This document shows positions 1 through 7,115 of a stretch of DNA of 12,345 nucleotides, piece after piece. The notes under the pieces are model-generated. The model searched no databases. It was not told the DNA's origin and saw only the letters and a program-made list of their open reading frames with translations. The stretch is from the NCBI GenBank assembly GCA_902803695.1, contig CADCQX010000345.1, positions 1 to 12,345 on the forward strand. Reading direction: 5' to 3'. Numbering within the stretch: the first letter of the stretch is position 1; every line of letters begins with the position of its first letter. Both the position numbers and the translations under genes were made by a program. The DNA comes from Oscillospiraceae bacterium. GTDB lineage: Bacteria; Bacillota; Clostridia; Saccharofermentanales; Saccharofermentanaceae.

Positions 1-211
1 AGGTGACGGAGATACCACGCTGCTTCTCGATCTCCATCCAGTCGGATGTAGCGTGCTTGGCAGCTTTTCTGGCCTTGACGGAACCTGCCATGTGGATGGC
101 GCCTCCGTAGAGGAGAAGCTTCTCTGTCATGGTCGTTTTACCTGCGTCAGGGTGGGAGATTATGGCGAATGTTCGACGTCTCTTGATCTCTTCTTCAGTG
201 GTATATGGCAT
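1..211 (-). CDS. prfC: Peptide chain release factor 3 (RF3), 5' part only
   Basis: This is the N-terminal 70 codons of a translational GTPase running off the left edge. RF3 helps recycle RF1/RF2 from the ribosome after termination. The translation starts MPYTTEEEIKRRRTFAIISH. It has the P-loop SHPDAGKTT (about residues 19-27) and a switch I segment ending EKQRGISVT (62-70). The stretch around GGAIHMAGSVKARK (36-49) is typical of RF3 and separates it from EF-G and LepA. The start codon (complement of 209-211) is preceded by an AAGAGG ribosome site at about 216-222. It is divergent from the malQ run and probably has its own promoter at 260-288. The remaining domains lie outside the window. The call is secure for family; nothing can be said about the missing C-terminal part. 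Confidence 0.93.
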   Translation of the reverse strand, partial: MPYTTEEEIKRRRTFAIISHPDAGKTTMTEKLLLYGGAIHMAGSVKARKAAKHATSDWMEIEKQRGISVT

Positions 212-212
212 T

Positions 213-240
213 TTGCACCTCTTCTTAATAAGTGTATAAT
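213..240 (+). promoter_or_regulatory. Candidate sigma-A promoter for the malQ operon
   Basis: A -35 box TTGCAC (213-218) and a perfect -10 box TATAAT (235-240) are separated by 16 bases. Transcription would start near 247 and run into malQ. The -35 box begins two bases beyond the prfC start codon on the other strand. Inferred from consensus match only. Confidence 0.6.
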
Positions 241-252
241 ATATCGATAAAA

Positions 253-279
253 CCAAAGTATTATAACAGAGTGCTTTGG
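253..279. repeat. Inverted repeat in the prfC-malQ intergenic region
   Basis: CCAAAGTA (253-260) pairs with TGCTTTGG (272-279), eight positions with one G-T pair, around an 11-base centre. The repeat overlaps the candidate minus-strand -10 box and would lie just inside the malQ leader RNA. It could be a regulator's operator or an RNA hairpin. No T run follows, so it is not a terminator. Confidence 0.5.
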
Positions 280-288
280 CGAAATAAA
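260..288 (-). promoter_or_regulatory. Candidate promoter for prfC
   Basis: On the minus strand a perfect TATAAT lies at 260-265. The best -35 at 17-base spacing is TTTATT (283-288), a weak match. The start would be near 253, facing the malQ promoter. The -10 is convincing; the -35 is not. Confidence 0.4.
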
Positions 289-308
289 GTATTTGTGTGG
301 GGTGTGTT

Positions 309-1820
309 ATGAAGAGGGGCGCAGGCGTTTTGATGCACATCGCATCTTTGCCGGGACCGTTCGGTATCGGTGTTTTCGGTGAAGAAGCGCTGGCATTCGC
401 AAAACAGTTGAAGAAACAGGGAATGACCTATTGGCAGGTACTGCCGTTCTCGTATCCGGGAATGGGTAATTCACCTTATCAGAGCATATCGGCATTTGCC
501 GGAAACTGGCTCTTCATCGATCCGAGAAGATTAATGGCAAAGGGACTTCTGACTTCTGAGGAGGTCGTAAGTGCCGAGTATAACGTCAACAAGTGGCGAA
601 TCGATTATGACTACCTGAGAAACGACAGGGAGAGGCTTTTGAGGATCGCCTTCGGAAGAGCTGATGCGAAGCTTAAGAAGGAAGTCCAGAAGTTCGTGAA
701 GGAGAGCACGTGGCTTGACGATGTGGCTCTGTACCTGGCGATCAAGGATATGTATTACGGAAGACCTTGGTGGGAGTGGGACGACAAGAAGCTCCGCGAC
801 TATGATGCCAAGGCTCTGGAGCCTATAAGGAAGTCGGACAATTATCTGTTCCATGCGTTCGTGCAGTATCTGTTCTGTACGGAGTGGACGGATATCAAGA
901 AGCAGATCAACGAGATGGGAATATGTATCGTCGGAGACATGCCGATCTATGTATCGGGCGATTCGGCGGATGTGTGGGCTAAGCGCGACATGTTCAAGAT
1001 GAACAAGAAAAAGGGCGTTGAGACCGTTTTCGAGAAGGTGGCAGGAGTGCCGCCGGATTATTTCTGTGAGGACGGACAGTTCTGGGGCAACCCGATATAT
1101 GACTGGGACAAGCTCAAGAAGACCAACTTCGAGTGGTGGATGAACAGGATCGCGGAGAATTATAAGCTCTATGATTATGTCAGGATCGATCACTTCAGGG
1201 CGTTCAGTTCGTACTGGGAGATCCCTGCGGAGGCCAAGACAGCCAAGGAAGGCAAGTGGGTCAAGGGCCCGGGAATGGCGTTCTTCCATGAGATGGATAA
1301 GGTTTTCGGAGACTCGAGCAGACTCTTTGCTGAGGATCTGGGCGAGATGACGCCGGATCTGGTAGAGTTCATGAAGGAGTGCGGCCTGCCGGGCATGAAG
1401 GTCATGCAGTTCGCGTTCAATCCGAACGACGACAGCTTCTACCTGCCGCATAACTTCCCGAAGAACTGCGTTGCCTATACGGGCACGCACGATAACAACA
1501 CGCTTCTCGGATGGCTGTGGGAAGCTCCGGAGAACGAGAGGAACGAGTGCCTCAAGTACTGCGGCTTTGAAGGCGGCAACTGGGGCGAGGGCGGTACCAG
1601 GAGTGCATCCTGCCGTGCGATCATAAGGACCTTGTGGATGAGCCACGCGGATGTGGCGATCATCCCTATACAGGATCTGCTGGGCTACGGCGGAGACACC
1701 AGGATGAATACGCCGGGAACTCCGACAGGCAACTGGGTAATAAGGTTCTCCAACGAGGATCTGGCAGGCATCGATAACGACTGGTACTACGAACTGTCGA
1801 GGCTTTACAGGAGACTGTGA
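309..1820 (+). CDS. malQ: 4-alpha-glucanotransferase (amylomaltase), GH77
   Basis: The enzyme transfers alpha-1,4-glucan segments between malto-oligosaccharides in the cytoplasm, for maltodextrin or glycogen breakdown. The 503-residue product matches the usual bacterial amylomaltase length. It opens MKRGAGVLMHIASLPGPFGI, the usual family start. The GH77 catalytic set is complete: nucleophile Asp294 in YVRIDHFRAF, acid/base Glu342 in LFAEDLG, and Asp395 in GTHDNNT. Near the C terminus is IIPIQDLLG followed by MNTPGTPTGNW. I chose ATG 309 over the in-frame GTG at 297 because homologues start at MKR and a GGGG stretch (299-302) sits six bases upstream as a ribosome site. It is first in the run ending at tsaB-rimI, with glpK 18 bases downstream. 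The antisense reading frame over this gene is a codon-bias shadow. Confidence 0.95.
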   Translation: MKRGAGVLMHIASLPGPFGIGVFGEEALAFAKQLKKQGMTYWQVLPFSYPGMGNSPYQSISAFAGNWLFIDPRRLMAKGLLTSEEVVSAEYNVNKWRIDYDYLRNDRERLLRIAFGRADAKLKKEVQKFVKESTWLDDVALYLAIKDMYYGRPWWEWDDKKLRDYDAKALEPIRKSDNYLFHAFVQYLFCTEWTDIKKQINEMGICIVGDMPIYVSGDSADVWAKRDMFKMNKKKGVETVFEKVAGVPPDYFCEDGQFWGNPIYDWDKLKKTNFEWWMNRIAENYKLYDYVRIDHFRAFSSYWEIPAEAKTAKEGKWVKGPGMAFFHEMDKVFGDSSRLFAEDLGEMTPDLVEFMKECGLPGMKVMQFAFNPNDDSFYLPHNFPKNCVAYTGTHDNNTLLGWLWEAPENERNECLKYCGFEGGNWGEGGTRSASCRAIIRTLWMSHADVAIIPIQDLLGYGGDTRMNTPGTPTGNWVIRFSNEDLAGIDNDWYYELSRLYRRL

Positions 1821-1838
1821 TCAGATAAGGAGGCTCGC

Positions 1839-3362
1839 ATGAGTGAATATATTCTGTCGATAGATCAGGGAACGACGTCCACCAAAGCATTTCTGCTCGG
1901 TAAGGACGGCACGCTGTCCGCGTCCTGCGGGATGCCTTTGACTCAGCACTATCCGAAGCCCGGATATGTTGAGCATGATCCTGACGAGATATATTTCTCA
2001 GTGCTCAAGGCCATGGCCGACGTCATAACCAGGTTCGGCGTCCAAAAGGGCGAGATCAAGGCCGTCGCCATCACCAACCAGCGCGAGACAACCATCTGTT
2101 TTGATAAGGAAACACTGAGGCCGCTGCACCCGGCGATCTGCTGGCAGTGCAGAAGGACGGCCGACATCTGCAGGCGCGAAGAGTATGTATCAAGGCTCGA
2201 CGAGATCACATACAAGACGGGACTTAAGCTGGACCCGTATTTCTCCGCCACCAAGATGCGTTTTATCTTCGAAAACGTCAAGGGCGCACACGATAAGGCC
2301 AAGGCCGGCAAAGTCCTCTGCGGCACCGTTGATTCGTACCTGGTCTACAGGCTCACGGGAAAGAAGAATTTCTTAACGGATTATTCCAACGCCTCAAGGA
2401 CCATGCTCTTCAACATAAGAGAACTTAAGTATGACGAGGCTCTGACGGATCTGTTCGATATTCCGGTGGAGTGCCTCGCGAAGCCTGTTCCGTCAGGCTA
2501 CGACTACGGCGAGATCAGCCTTCAGGTGGATCAGATACCGCTGACGGCAGCTGAGACCGAGGCGCTGGAGATCTTAAACGGAGTCCATATCACGGGCGTT
2601 GCGGGAGATCAGGCAGCTGCGCTTTTCGGCCAGACATGTTTTAACAAGGGCGAGTCAAAGACCACGTTCGGCACGGGATGCTTTACGCTCATGAACATCG
2701 GAAACGAACCGCTCTGCTCAAAAGGCGGACTTTTGACATCGGTAGCCTGTACCATCGGTGACGAGGTGGTGTATGCTCTGGAGGGAAGCGTTTTCCAGGG
2801 AGGATCCATTATCTCGTGGCTTAAAGACGAGATGGGACTTATAAAGGAACCGTCGGACTGCGACAGGATCTGTTCGTCTTTGAAGGATAACGGAGGAGTC
2901 TATATGGTTCCTGCGTTCACGGGACTCGGGGCGCCTTACTGGAATTCAGAGGTCCGCGGAGCCGTTCTGGGCTTGACACGGGGCACCGGTGGTGATTATA
3001 TTGTTCGAGCCGGCGTGGAGGCTATCGCTTATCAGGTGGCTGAGCTCATAAGGCTGATGCAGGAAGAGACCGGCATCAAAGGAAGAGAGATGAAGGTCGA
3101 CGGAGGCGTTTGCGCCTGCGATTTTCTCATGCAGCTGCAGTCGGATATCCTGGATATGGATATCTTTAGAGCAAGGTCGGATGAGATGACGGCAATGGGA
3201 GTCGGAATGGTCGCAGGACTATATGCGGGCTTTTTCGAAGATAAGGAAGGATTGAGAAAACTTTACGAGCATTCAAAGGTGTATAAGCCGAAGATGGGCC
3301 GTGACGAGGCGGAAGCGTTGCTGGACGGCTACAAGACGGCGGTGAGGACGCTTTTGGGCTAA
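1839..3362 (+). CDS. glpK: Glycerol kinase, FGGY family
   Basis: It phosphorylates glycerol with ATP to sn-glycerol 3-phosphate in the cytoplasm. The 507-residue protein has the N-terminal FGGY ATPase motif DQGTTSTKA (9-17). Residues matching the E. coli glycerol-binding set are present: Arg82-Glu83 in QRETT, Trp102 in CWQCRRT, Tyr134 in DPYFSATK, Asp257-Gln258 in VAGDQAA, and Phe282 in GTGCF. PAFTGLGAPYW (358-368) and VDGG (420-423) follow. Compared with E. coli GlpK there are about 12 extra residues between Tyr134 and Asp257. In that region I do not see the His-Phe-x-Gly element that is phosphorylated by HPr in many Firmicutes. VDGGVCACDFLMQ also departs from the usual VDGGASANNFLMQ. The ribosome site TAAGGAGG (1826-1833) is near ideal. 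A related FGGY kinase is possible but less likely, since the glycerol-contact residues are intact. Confidence 0.88.
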   Translation: MSEYILSIDQGTTSTKAFLLGKDGTLSASCGMPLTQHYPKPGYVEHDPDEIYFSVLKAMADVITRFGVQKGEIKAVAITNQRETTICFDKETLRPLHPAICWQCRRTADICRREEYVSRLDEITYKTGLKLDPYFSATKMRFIFENVKGAHDKAKAGKVLCGTVDSYLVYRLTGKKNFLTDYSNASRTMLFNIRELKYDEALTDLFDIPVECLAKPVPSGYDYGEISLQVDQIPLTAAETEALEILNGVHITGVAGDQAAALFGQTCFNKGESKTTFGTGCFTLMNIGNEPLCSKGGLLTSVACTIGDEVVYALEGSVFQGGSIISWLKDEMGLIKEPSDCDRICSSLKDNGGVYMVPAFTGLGAPYWNSEVRGAVLGLTRGTGGDYIVRAGVEAIAYQVAELIRLMQEETGIKGREMKVDGGVCACDFLMQLQSDILDMDIFRARSDEMTAMGVGMVAGLYAGFFEDKEGLRKLYEHSKVYKPKMGRDEAEALLDGYKTAVRTLLG

Positions 3363-3373
3363 TTGGAGGAACT

Positions 3374-4306
3374 ATGACAGCGCTGCTTTTCAGTTTTTTG
3401 CAGATGATGGTCCTGATAATCCTGGGCTTTATCCTGCGTAAAACAAGAGTAATCGACGAGAGAGTTCAGATGGGACTATCGAACATACTTGTTCATGCGG
3501 TCCTGCCGTTCAACCTTATATCGTCGAGTCAATATGAATATTCCAGAGAGATGATCCTGGCGCTCATCGCGGTTGCCGGCGCGGCTCTCTGTTACTTTAC
3601 GTTCTCGATCATCGGAATGAGGATCGTGGTAGGCAAGATGAAGATGGAAGATCCTGAGAAACGGGTCGTTCTCATGACATCGATCTTCATGAACACGGGC
3701 TTTGTAGGATTCCCGCTGATGGGAGCGATCTTCGGTGCGAAGGGACTTCTTCTCGCATCATGCTACAACATGGTATTCAACATCTTCATGTATACCTACG
3801 GTGAGCATAAGCTCTCCAGACAGAAGGCTAACTTAAGAAACCTTCTCGTTAATCCTGTTACCATTGCTACTATCATTGCTCTGGTACTCTTCATCATCCC
3901 GTGGAGAATGCCTGACAGGCTTAAGGATACAATCGATATCGTCGGCAACATGACGGTGCCGCTCGCGATGATCATGATCGGATCCACTCTTACTACTGTC
4001 GATATCAAGAAGCTGGTTACGGATAAGCTCTCTTATCTGTCAACGGCTATGAGACTTATCATATTCCCGGCTATCATGCTGGGTGCAGTCGTAATCGTAA
4101 GTCATTACGTTCATATCATGCCGGTTACGGCAACTACGATAGTCATGATGACTGCGCTTCCATGCGGATCCATGAACGTTATCTTCAGCGAGAAGTTCAA
4201 CTGTGCGCCGAAGCTCTGTGCGAGGATATTCGCGCAGACGGTGGTCGTTATGATCGCGACCATACCGTTCTTTTTGTGGGTGTGCACGAAGCTTTTCGGA
4301 AATTAA
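3374..4306 (+). CDS. AEC-family (auxin efflux carrier-like) permease
   Basis: A 310-residue inner-membrane protein with about ten hydrophobic segments: roughly 4-21, 36-52, 61-84, 98-121, 123-142, 158-176, 188-207, 222-245, 250-268 and 286-306. Family signatures are NTGFVGFPL (107-115), the NP pair in LLVNPVTIATI (157-167), and VPLAMIMIGSTL (195-206). Members of this family carry malate, other organic anions or unknown substrates; sequence does not tell which. No signal peptide is expected, since the first helix serves as anchor. GGAGG (3365-3369) gives a good ribosome site, and the gene lies 11 bases after glpK. Placement between glpK and an sseB-like gene suggests co-transcription but does not identify the substrate. 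Confidence 0.85.
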   Translation: MTALLFSFLQMMVLIILGFILRKTRVIDERVQMGLSNILVHAVLPFNLISSSQYEYSREMILALIAVAGAALCYFTFSIIGMRIVVGKMKMEDPEKRVVLMTSIFMNTGFVGFPLMGAIFGAKGLLLASCYNMVFNIFMYTYGEHKLSRQKANLRNLLVNPVTIATIIALVLFIIPWRMPDRLKDTIDIVGNMTVPLAMIMIGSTLTTVDIKKLVTDKLSYLSTAMRLIIFPAIMLGAVVIVSHYVHIMPVTATTIVMMTALPCGSMNVIFSEKFNCAPKLCARIFAQTVVVMIATIPFFLWVCTKLFGN

Positions 4307-4325
4307 GATCAGGAGCAATACTTAA

Positions 4326-5066
4326 ATGGAAATGAAGGAAAACAACATCCAGAACCCGGCGCTTCTTCTGGCCATGAAGGTCATAAGGAGCGAAAACACT
4401 GAGGAGAACATGCTCAAGGTCCTAACCGAGGCAGTGAAGGCGAAGTTCATCCTGCCGGTGGACGGAAACGAAGAGGGCAAGATGCGTTTTCACGCAGTAC
4501 AGGGCGACGAGGGAAGGATATACCAGATCGTCTATGCGGATTCCATAAGTTTCAATAATGCGTTCCCGAGCGGCAAGCAGAATGGTATCGTGGCAGGGTT
4601 CATGGACCTGGCGGATCTGGTCTTGAACGAGAACAGCAAGATCAACGGCTTTATCGTTAACCCGGGCGCTGAGGAAGTGCTCTTCAGGGAAGATATGCTG
4701 AAGACCATAATCGACGAATTCAAAAAAGACGGCATCATCAAGGATCCTGAGGCTCCGAAGAGTGCCAATATCAAGGTGGGCGATCCGGACAGGCTTCCTG
4801 AAGGAATGGGCAATGCGACCATAGACTTCGGTGCGTCCAGAGATGAGATATTCAGGATCTTCATCCAGCTGATGCAAAGAGAAGGCAAGGATAAGCCTGA
4901 GTGGCTCTTTGTAGTGGACCATGCGGGTAAGACGGATGAAGTCCTTAAAGATCTGGGTAATAAAGTAGGTCCTCATCTGGACGGTCTGGACTTTGTCATG
5001 ATCGACATGGGCGATCCGATGGCAGAGAAGATCATCAAGGGCAAGATGCCTGTCTATACCAAATGA
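4326..5066 (+). CDS. SseB-like protein with N- and C-terminal SseB domains
   Basis: A 246-residue soluble protein with no signal peptide or membrane segment. Residues about 24-131 resemble the SseB N-terminal domain, with FILPVDG (41-47) and the telling INGFIVNPGAEEVLFREDML (106-125). Residues about 149-246 resemble the SseB C-terminal domain, with WLFVVDHAG (193-201) and a short C-terminal strand KMPVYTK. SseB was named for a serine-sensitivity effect in E. coli; its molecular role is not established and I do not assign one here. The ribosome site AGGAG (4311-4315) is ten bases from ATG 4326; a second in-frame ATG at 4332 is possible but further still. The gene lies 19 bases after the permease gene and its end touches the tsaE leader. 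Confidence 0.75.
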   Translation: MEMKENNIQNPALLLAMKVIRSENTEENMLKVLTEAVKAKFILPVDGNEEGKMRFHAVQGDEGRIYQIVYADSISFNNAFPSGKQNGIVAGFMDLADLVLNENSKINGFIVNPGAEEVLFREDMLKTIIDEFKKDGIIKDPEAPKSANIKVGDPDRLPEGMGNATIDFGASRDEIFRIFIQLMQREGKDKPEWLFVVDHAGKTDEVLKDLGNKVGPHLDGLDFVMIDMGDPMAEKIIKGKMPVYTK

Positions 5067-5074
5067 GGATGAAT

Positions 5075-5548
5075 ATGGAATATAAGATCGTATCACGTTC
5101 CGAAGAAGAGACGAAAGACCTGGGAAGGAAGCTCTCAGGGATACTTAAGGCCGGTTCTGTCGTCGCGCTGGACGGCGACCTGGGAGCAGGAAAGACCGTC
5201 TTTACCAAGGGACTGTGCGAAGGGATCGGTGTAACTTCAAGAGTTGCAAGCCCTACATTTACAATAGTTAACGAATACTTGGGCGGGTCGATACCCGTCT
5301 ATCATTTTGACACCTACAGGCTGGAAGGAGCCGACGATTTCCTCGATTCCGGACTTGATGAGTATTTCTATCAGGACGGCATCTGCGTGATCGAATGGAG
5401 TTCTGTAATAGAGGAACTGCTGCCGCCGAATTCCATCAGGATATTCATAAGAGGCGTCGGAAGTGAGAGAGACCTGACGGTGGTCTATGATGAGAATGAA
5501 TATGATGAAGAGACTAACGGTAAGTTAAAGGAAGTCTTTCAGAGGTAA
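5075..5548 (+). CDS. tsaE: tRNA t6A biosynthesis ATPase TsaE
   Basis: TsaE is the ATPase that supports the TsaB-TsaD complex in making N6-threonylcarbamoyladenosine at position 37 of ANN-decoding tRNAs. The 157-residue product has Walker A GDLGAGKT (34-41), followed by the family motif ASPTFTIVNEY and the downstream YHFDTYRL segment; ICVIEWS is the usual late motif. Three in-frame ATGs exist at 5063, 5069 and 5075. I chose 5075 because GAGG (5065-5068) sits six bases upstream, whereas 5063 has no ribosome site. The alternative 5063 start would add MRMN and overlap the sseB-like stop as ATGA. tsaB-rimI follows after three bases, which is the usual partner order. Confidence 0.93.
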   Translation: MEYKIVSRSEEETKDLGRKLSGILKAGSVVALDGDLGAGKTVFTKGLCEGIGVTSRVASPTFTIVNEYLGGSIPVYHFDTYRLEGADDFLDSGLDEYFYQDGICVIEWSSVIEELLPPNSIRIFIRGVGSERDLTVVYDENEYDEETNGKLKEVFQR

Positions 5549-5551
5549 TAT

Positions 5552-6694
5552 ATGAAGTTGCTGGTTTTTGATACATCTAACTCGACCTGCTGCGCAGGCC
5601 TATATGAGATGGAGTTCGGGGGATCCGTTAAGGAGATCGCCTATGAGATCAGCATGGAAAAAAGGACACACTCTGAAGTGCTGCTTCCTCTTGTCGATAA
5701 AGTCCTTAACAAAGCAGCTGCGACCAATAAAGATATCGATCTCTACGGCGTAACAGTCGGCCCGGGATCCTTCACGGGAATAAGGATCGGCATCGCGACC
5801 GTCAAGGGAATGGCTCTCGTAACGGGTAAGAAAGTAGCGGGAGTATCTTCAACGGAGGCGCTGGGAAGAAGCGTCGAACCGGTCCCATATGAAGGAACAA
5901 CATATATCCTTCCGTGTTTTGATGCCAGGAACAAGAGAGTCTTCGCAGGCCTTTACGATGAGCAGATGAAGCCGCTCGTAGAGGAAAACGCTTATGATAC
6001 TTCTGATCTGGCAGCAAAGATAGAAGTTCAGTCGGGAAGCAGGATCATCGTCTGCGGTAACGGTGCCAAGGTCATGATCGAAGCGCTGGGCGTACAAGAC
6101 GGCGTCATCATCGAGAATGCCGAGGGTGCGTTCATAACCCCGATGGGAATCGCCAGGTGCGTGGCGGCAGGCGGAGAGGCCTTGGTCGAGGACGCCATAA
6201 CAGTAAGTCCGAAGTACTGCGCGAGGTCACAGGCCGAGAGGTTCAAAAAGCCGTCGGAAGTCACTATTGAGGATATGAAGGAAGAGGACGTTAATAAGGT
6301 GTCCATCCTGGAAGCGGAGGGTATTGCTCATCCGTGGACATTAGACGAGTTAAGAGATCTGGTGAATAACGACAAGAAGGTGGGCGTGGTAGCTAGGACC
6401 GCCGAAGGTGAAGTCGTGGGCTACTGCGGAGCTTCTTTCGTGATCGATGAGGCCGAAGTCGGCAACCTCTGCGTGGCGGGAAAGTACAGGCGTGAGGGTA
6501 TCGCGAAGAAAGTAATGGCGGGCGTTTTCGAGAGGCTGAAGGAAAAGGGAGTAAAGACTCTGTTCCTGGAGGTCAATAAGGAGAATATGCCGGCACTGAA
6601 GCTTTATGAGATGCTGGGCTTTGAGACCTATGGCTCCCGCAAGGATTATTACGGTCAGGGACAAGACGCACTTCTGCTCAAAATCGAGTTGTGA
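5552..6694 (+). CDS. Fused TsaB (t6A synthesis) and RimI (GNAT N-acetyltransferase)
   Basis: One uninterrupted 380-residue frame holds two proteins that are usually separate. Residues 1 to about 230 are TsaB, the scaffold of the t6A-forming complex: VFDTSNSTCCAGL at the start, VGPGSFTGIRIG (69-80), and the typical TsaB ending YCARSQAERFKK (about 222-233). Residues from about 237 to 380 are a RimI-type GNAT domain. RimI acetylates the N terminus of ribosomal protein S18 in E. coli. The acetyl-CoA loop is RREGIA (313-318), and LEVNKENMPALKLYEMLGF closes the domain. The linker is only a few residues (PSE). The ribosome site AGAGGT (5541-5546) sits five bases before ATG 5552, inside the end of tsaE. 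tsaD, the catalytic partner, is not in the window. No internal start with a ribosome site is obvious at the junction. Confidence 0.9.
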   Translation: MKLLVFDTSNSTCCAGLYEMEFGGSVKEIAYEISMEKRTHSEVLLPLVDKVLNKAAATNKDIDLYGVTVGPGSFTGIRIGIATVKGMALVTGKKVAGVSSTEALGRSVEPVPYEGTTYILPCFDARNKRVFAGLYDEQMKPLVEENAYDTSDLAAKIEVQSGSRIIVCGNGAKVMIEALGVQDGVIIENAEGAFITPMGIARCVAAGGEALVEDAITVSPKYCARSQAERFKKPSEVTIEDMKEEDVNKVSILEAEGIAHPWTLDELRDLVNNDKKVGVVARTAEGEVVGYCGASFVIDEAEVGNLCVAGKYRREGIAKKVMAGVFERLKEKGVKTLFLEVNKENMPALKLYEMLGFETYGSRKDYYGQGQDALLLKIEL

Positions 6695-6771
6695 ATTTAA
6701 CCAAAAGAAATGAAAATCTTTTCTCGTTTTGCGTTAAAAAAGCGAAAAATCTGACACCGCTCCTTATTTTG

Positions 6772-6800
6772 TTGACTTTGTTTTTTCGTGAAAATATACT
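6772..6800 (+). promoter_or_regulatory. Sigma-A promoter for the crh-like/uvrC operon
   Basis: TTGACT (6772-6777) and TATACT (6795-6800) are spaced by exactly 17 bases, five of six matches in each box. Transcription should start near 6807. A 5-bp hairpin, TGCAA (6806-6810) with TTGCA (6817-6821), sits at the expected start. The whole gap 6695-6851 has no convincing terminator for tsaB-rimI. Confidence 0.8.
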
Positions 6801-6851
6801 CTAGTTGCAATAAGATTTGCATAGTATATTTCGTTTCTTAAGGAGGCGGCT

Positions 6852-7115
6852 ATGGTACAAGAGACAGTAGTTTTTAAGTGTGAGGATGCGCTTCAGATGA
6901 AAGCTGTTGCGATGCTTATTCAAAAGGCTTCGAGTTTCAAGAGCACAATCTACCTGACCAGAGACGGGCGTCGTGCGAATGCCAAGAGTCTTCTCGGAGT
7001 TATGTCACTCGGCATCGAGAACGGAGTTGGAATAGATATTAATGCTGACGGTGTTGACGCACAGGAAGCGGTAGATGAGCTCGTAAGTTACTTGAACAAC
7101 CCTAAGGTTTCATGA
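6852..7115 (+). CDS. Crh-like HPr-family protein lacking the phosphocarrier histidine
   Basis: An 87-residue HPr-fold protein. In PTS HPr, His15 in GIHARPA carries phosphate from enzyme I. Here the aligned segment is ALQMKAVAMLIQKAS (13-27), placing Gln at residue 15 (codon 6894-6896) and Lys at 17 in place of Arg. Ser46 (codon 6987-6989), the HPr kinase target, is kept in NAKSLLGVMSLG (43-54). Gln15 plus Ser46 is the pattern of Bacillus Crh, a catabolite-repression partner of CcpA that does not carry sugar phosphate. The inferred role is therefore regulatory, by HprK and possibly CcpA, rather than phosphotransfer. TTAAGGAGG (6838-6846) is a near-perfect ribosome site five bases before ATG. 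The stop overlaps the uvrC start as ATGA, implying coupled translation. Whether it is a true Crh orthologue or an independent His-to-Gln change is not settled. Confidence 0.85.
   Translation: MVQETVVFKCEDALQMKAVAMLIQKASSFKSTIYLTRDGRRANAKSLLGVMSLGIENGVGIDINADGVDAQEAVDELVSYLNNPKVS

Noticed and set aside
53..250. A 65-codon + strand frame at the left edge
   Set aside because: It is the opposite strand of prfC, which has P-loop motifs and a ribosome site.
531..1646. A 371-codon open frame on the minus strand inside malQ
   Set aside because: It lies antisense to a gene with full GH77 catalytic motifs, has no recognisable protein family, and follows from codon bias. The same holds for the long antisense frame at 4422-5096 and other overlapping frames.
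6715..6755. AT-rich imperfect hairpin after tsaB-rimI as a terminator
   Set aside because: The CGTTTT/AAAAGCG stem needs a bulge and is followed by AAAAATC rather than a T run.
6801..6851. Riboswitch or cre site in the crh-like leader
   Set aside because: The leader is about 45 bases with only a 5-bp hairpin, too short for a known riboswitch, and no cre consensus is visible.
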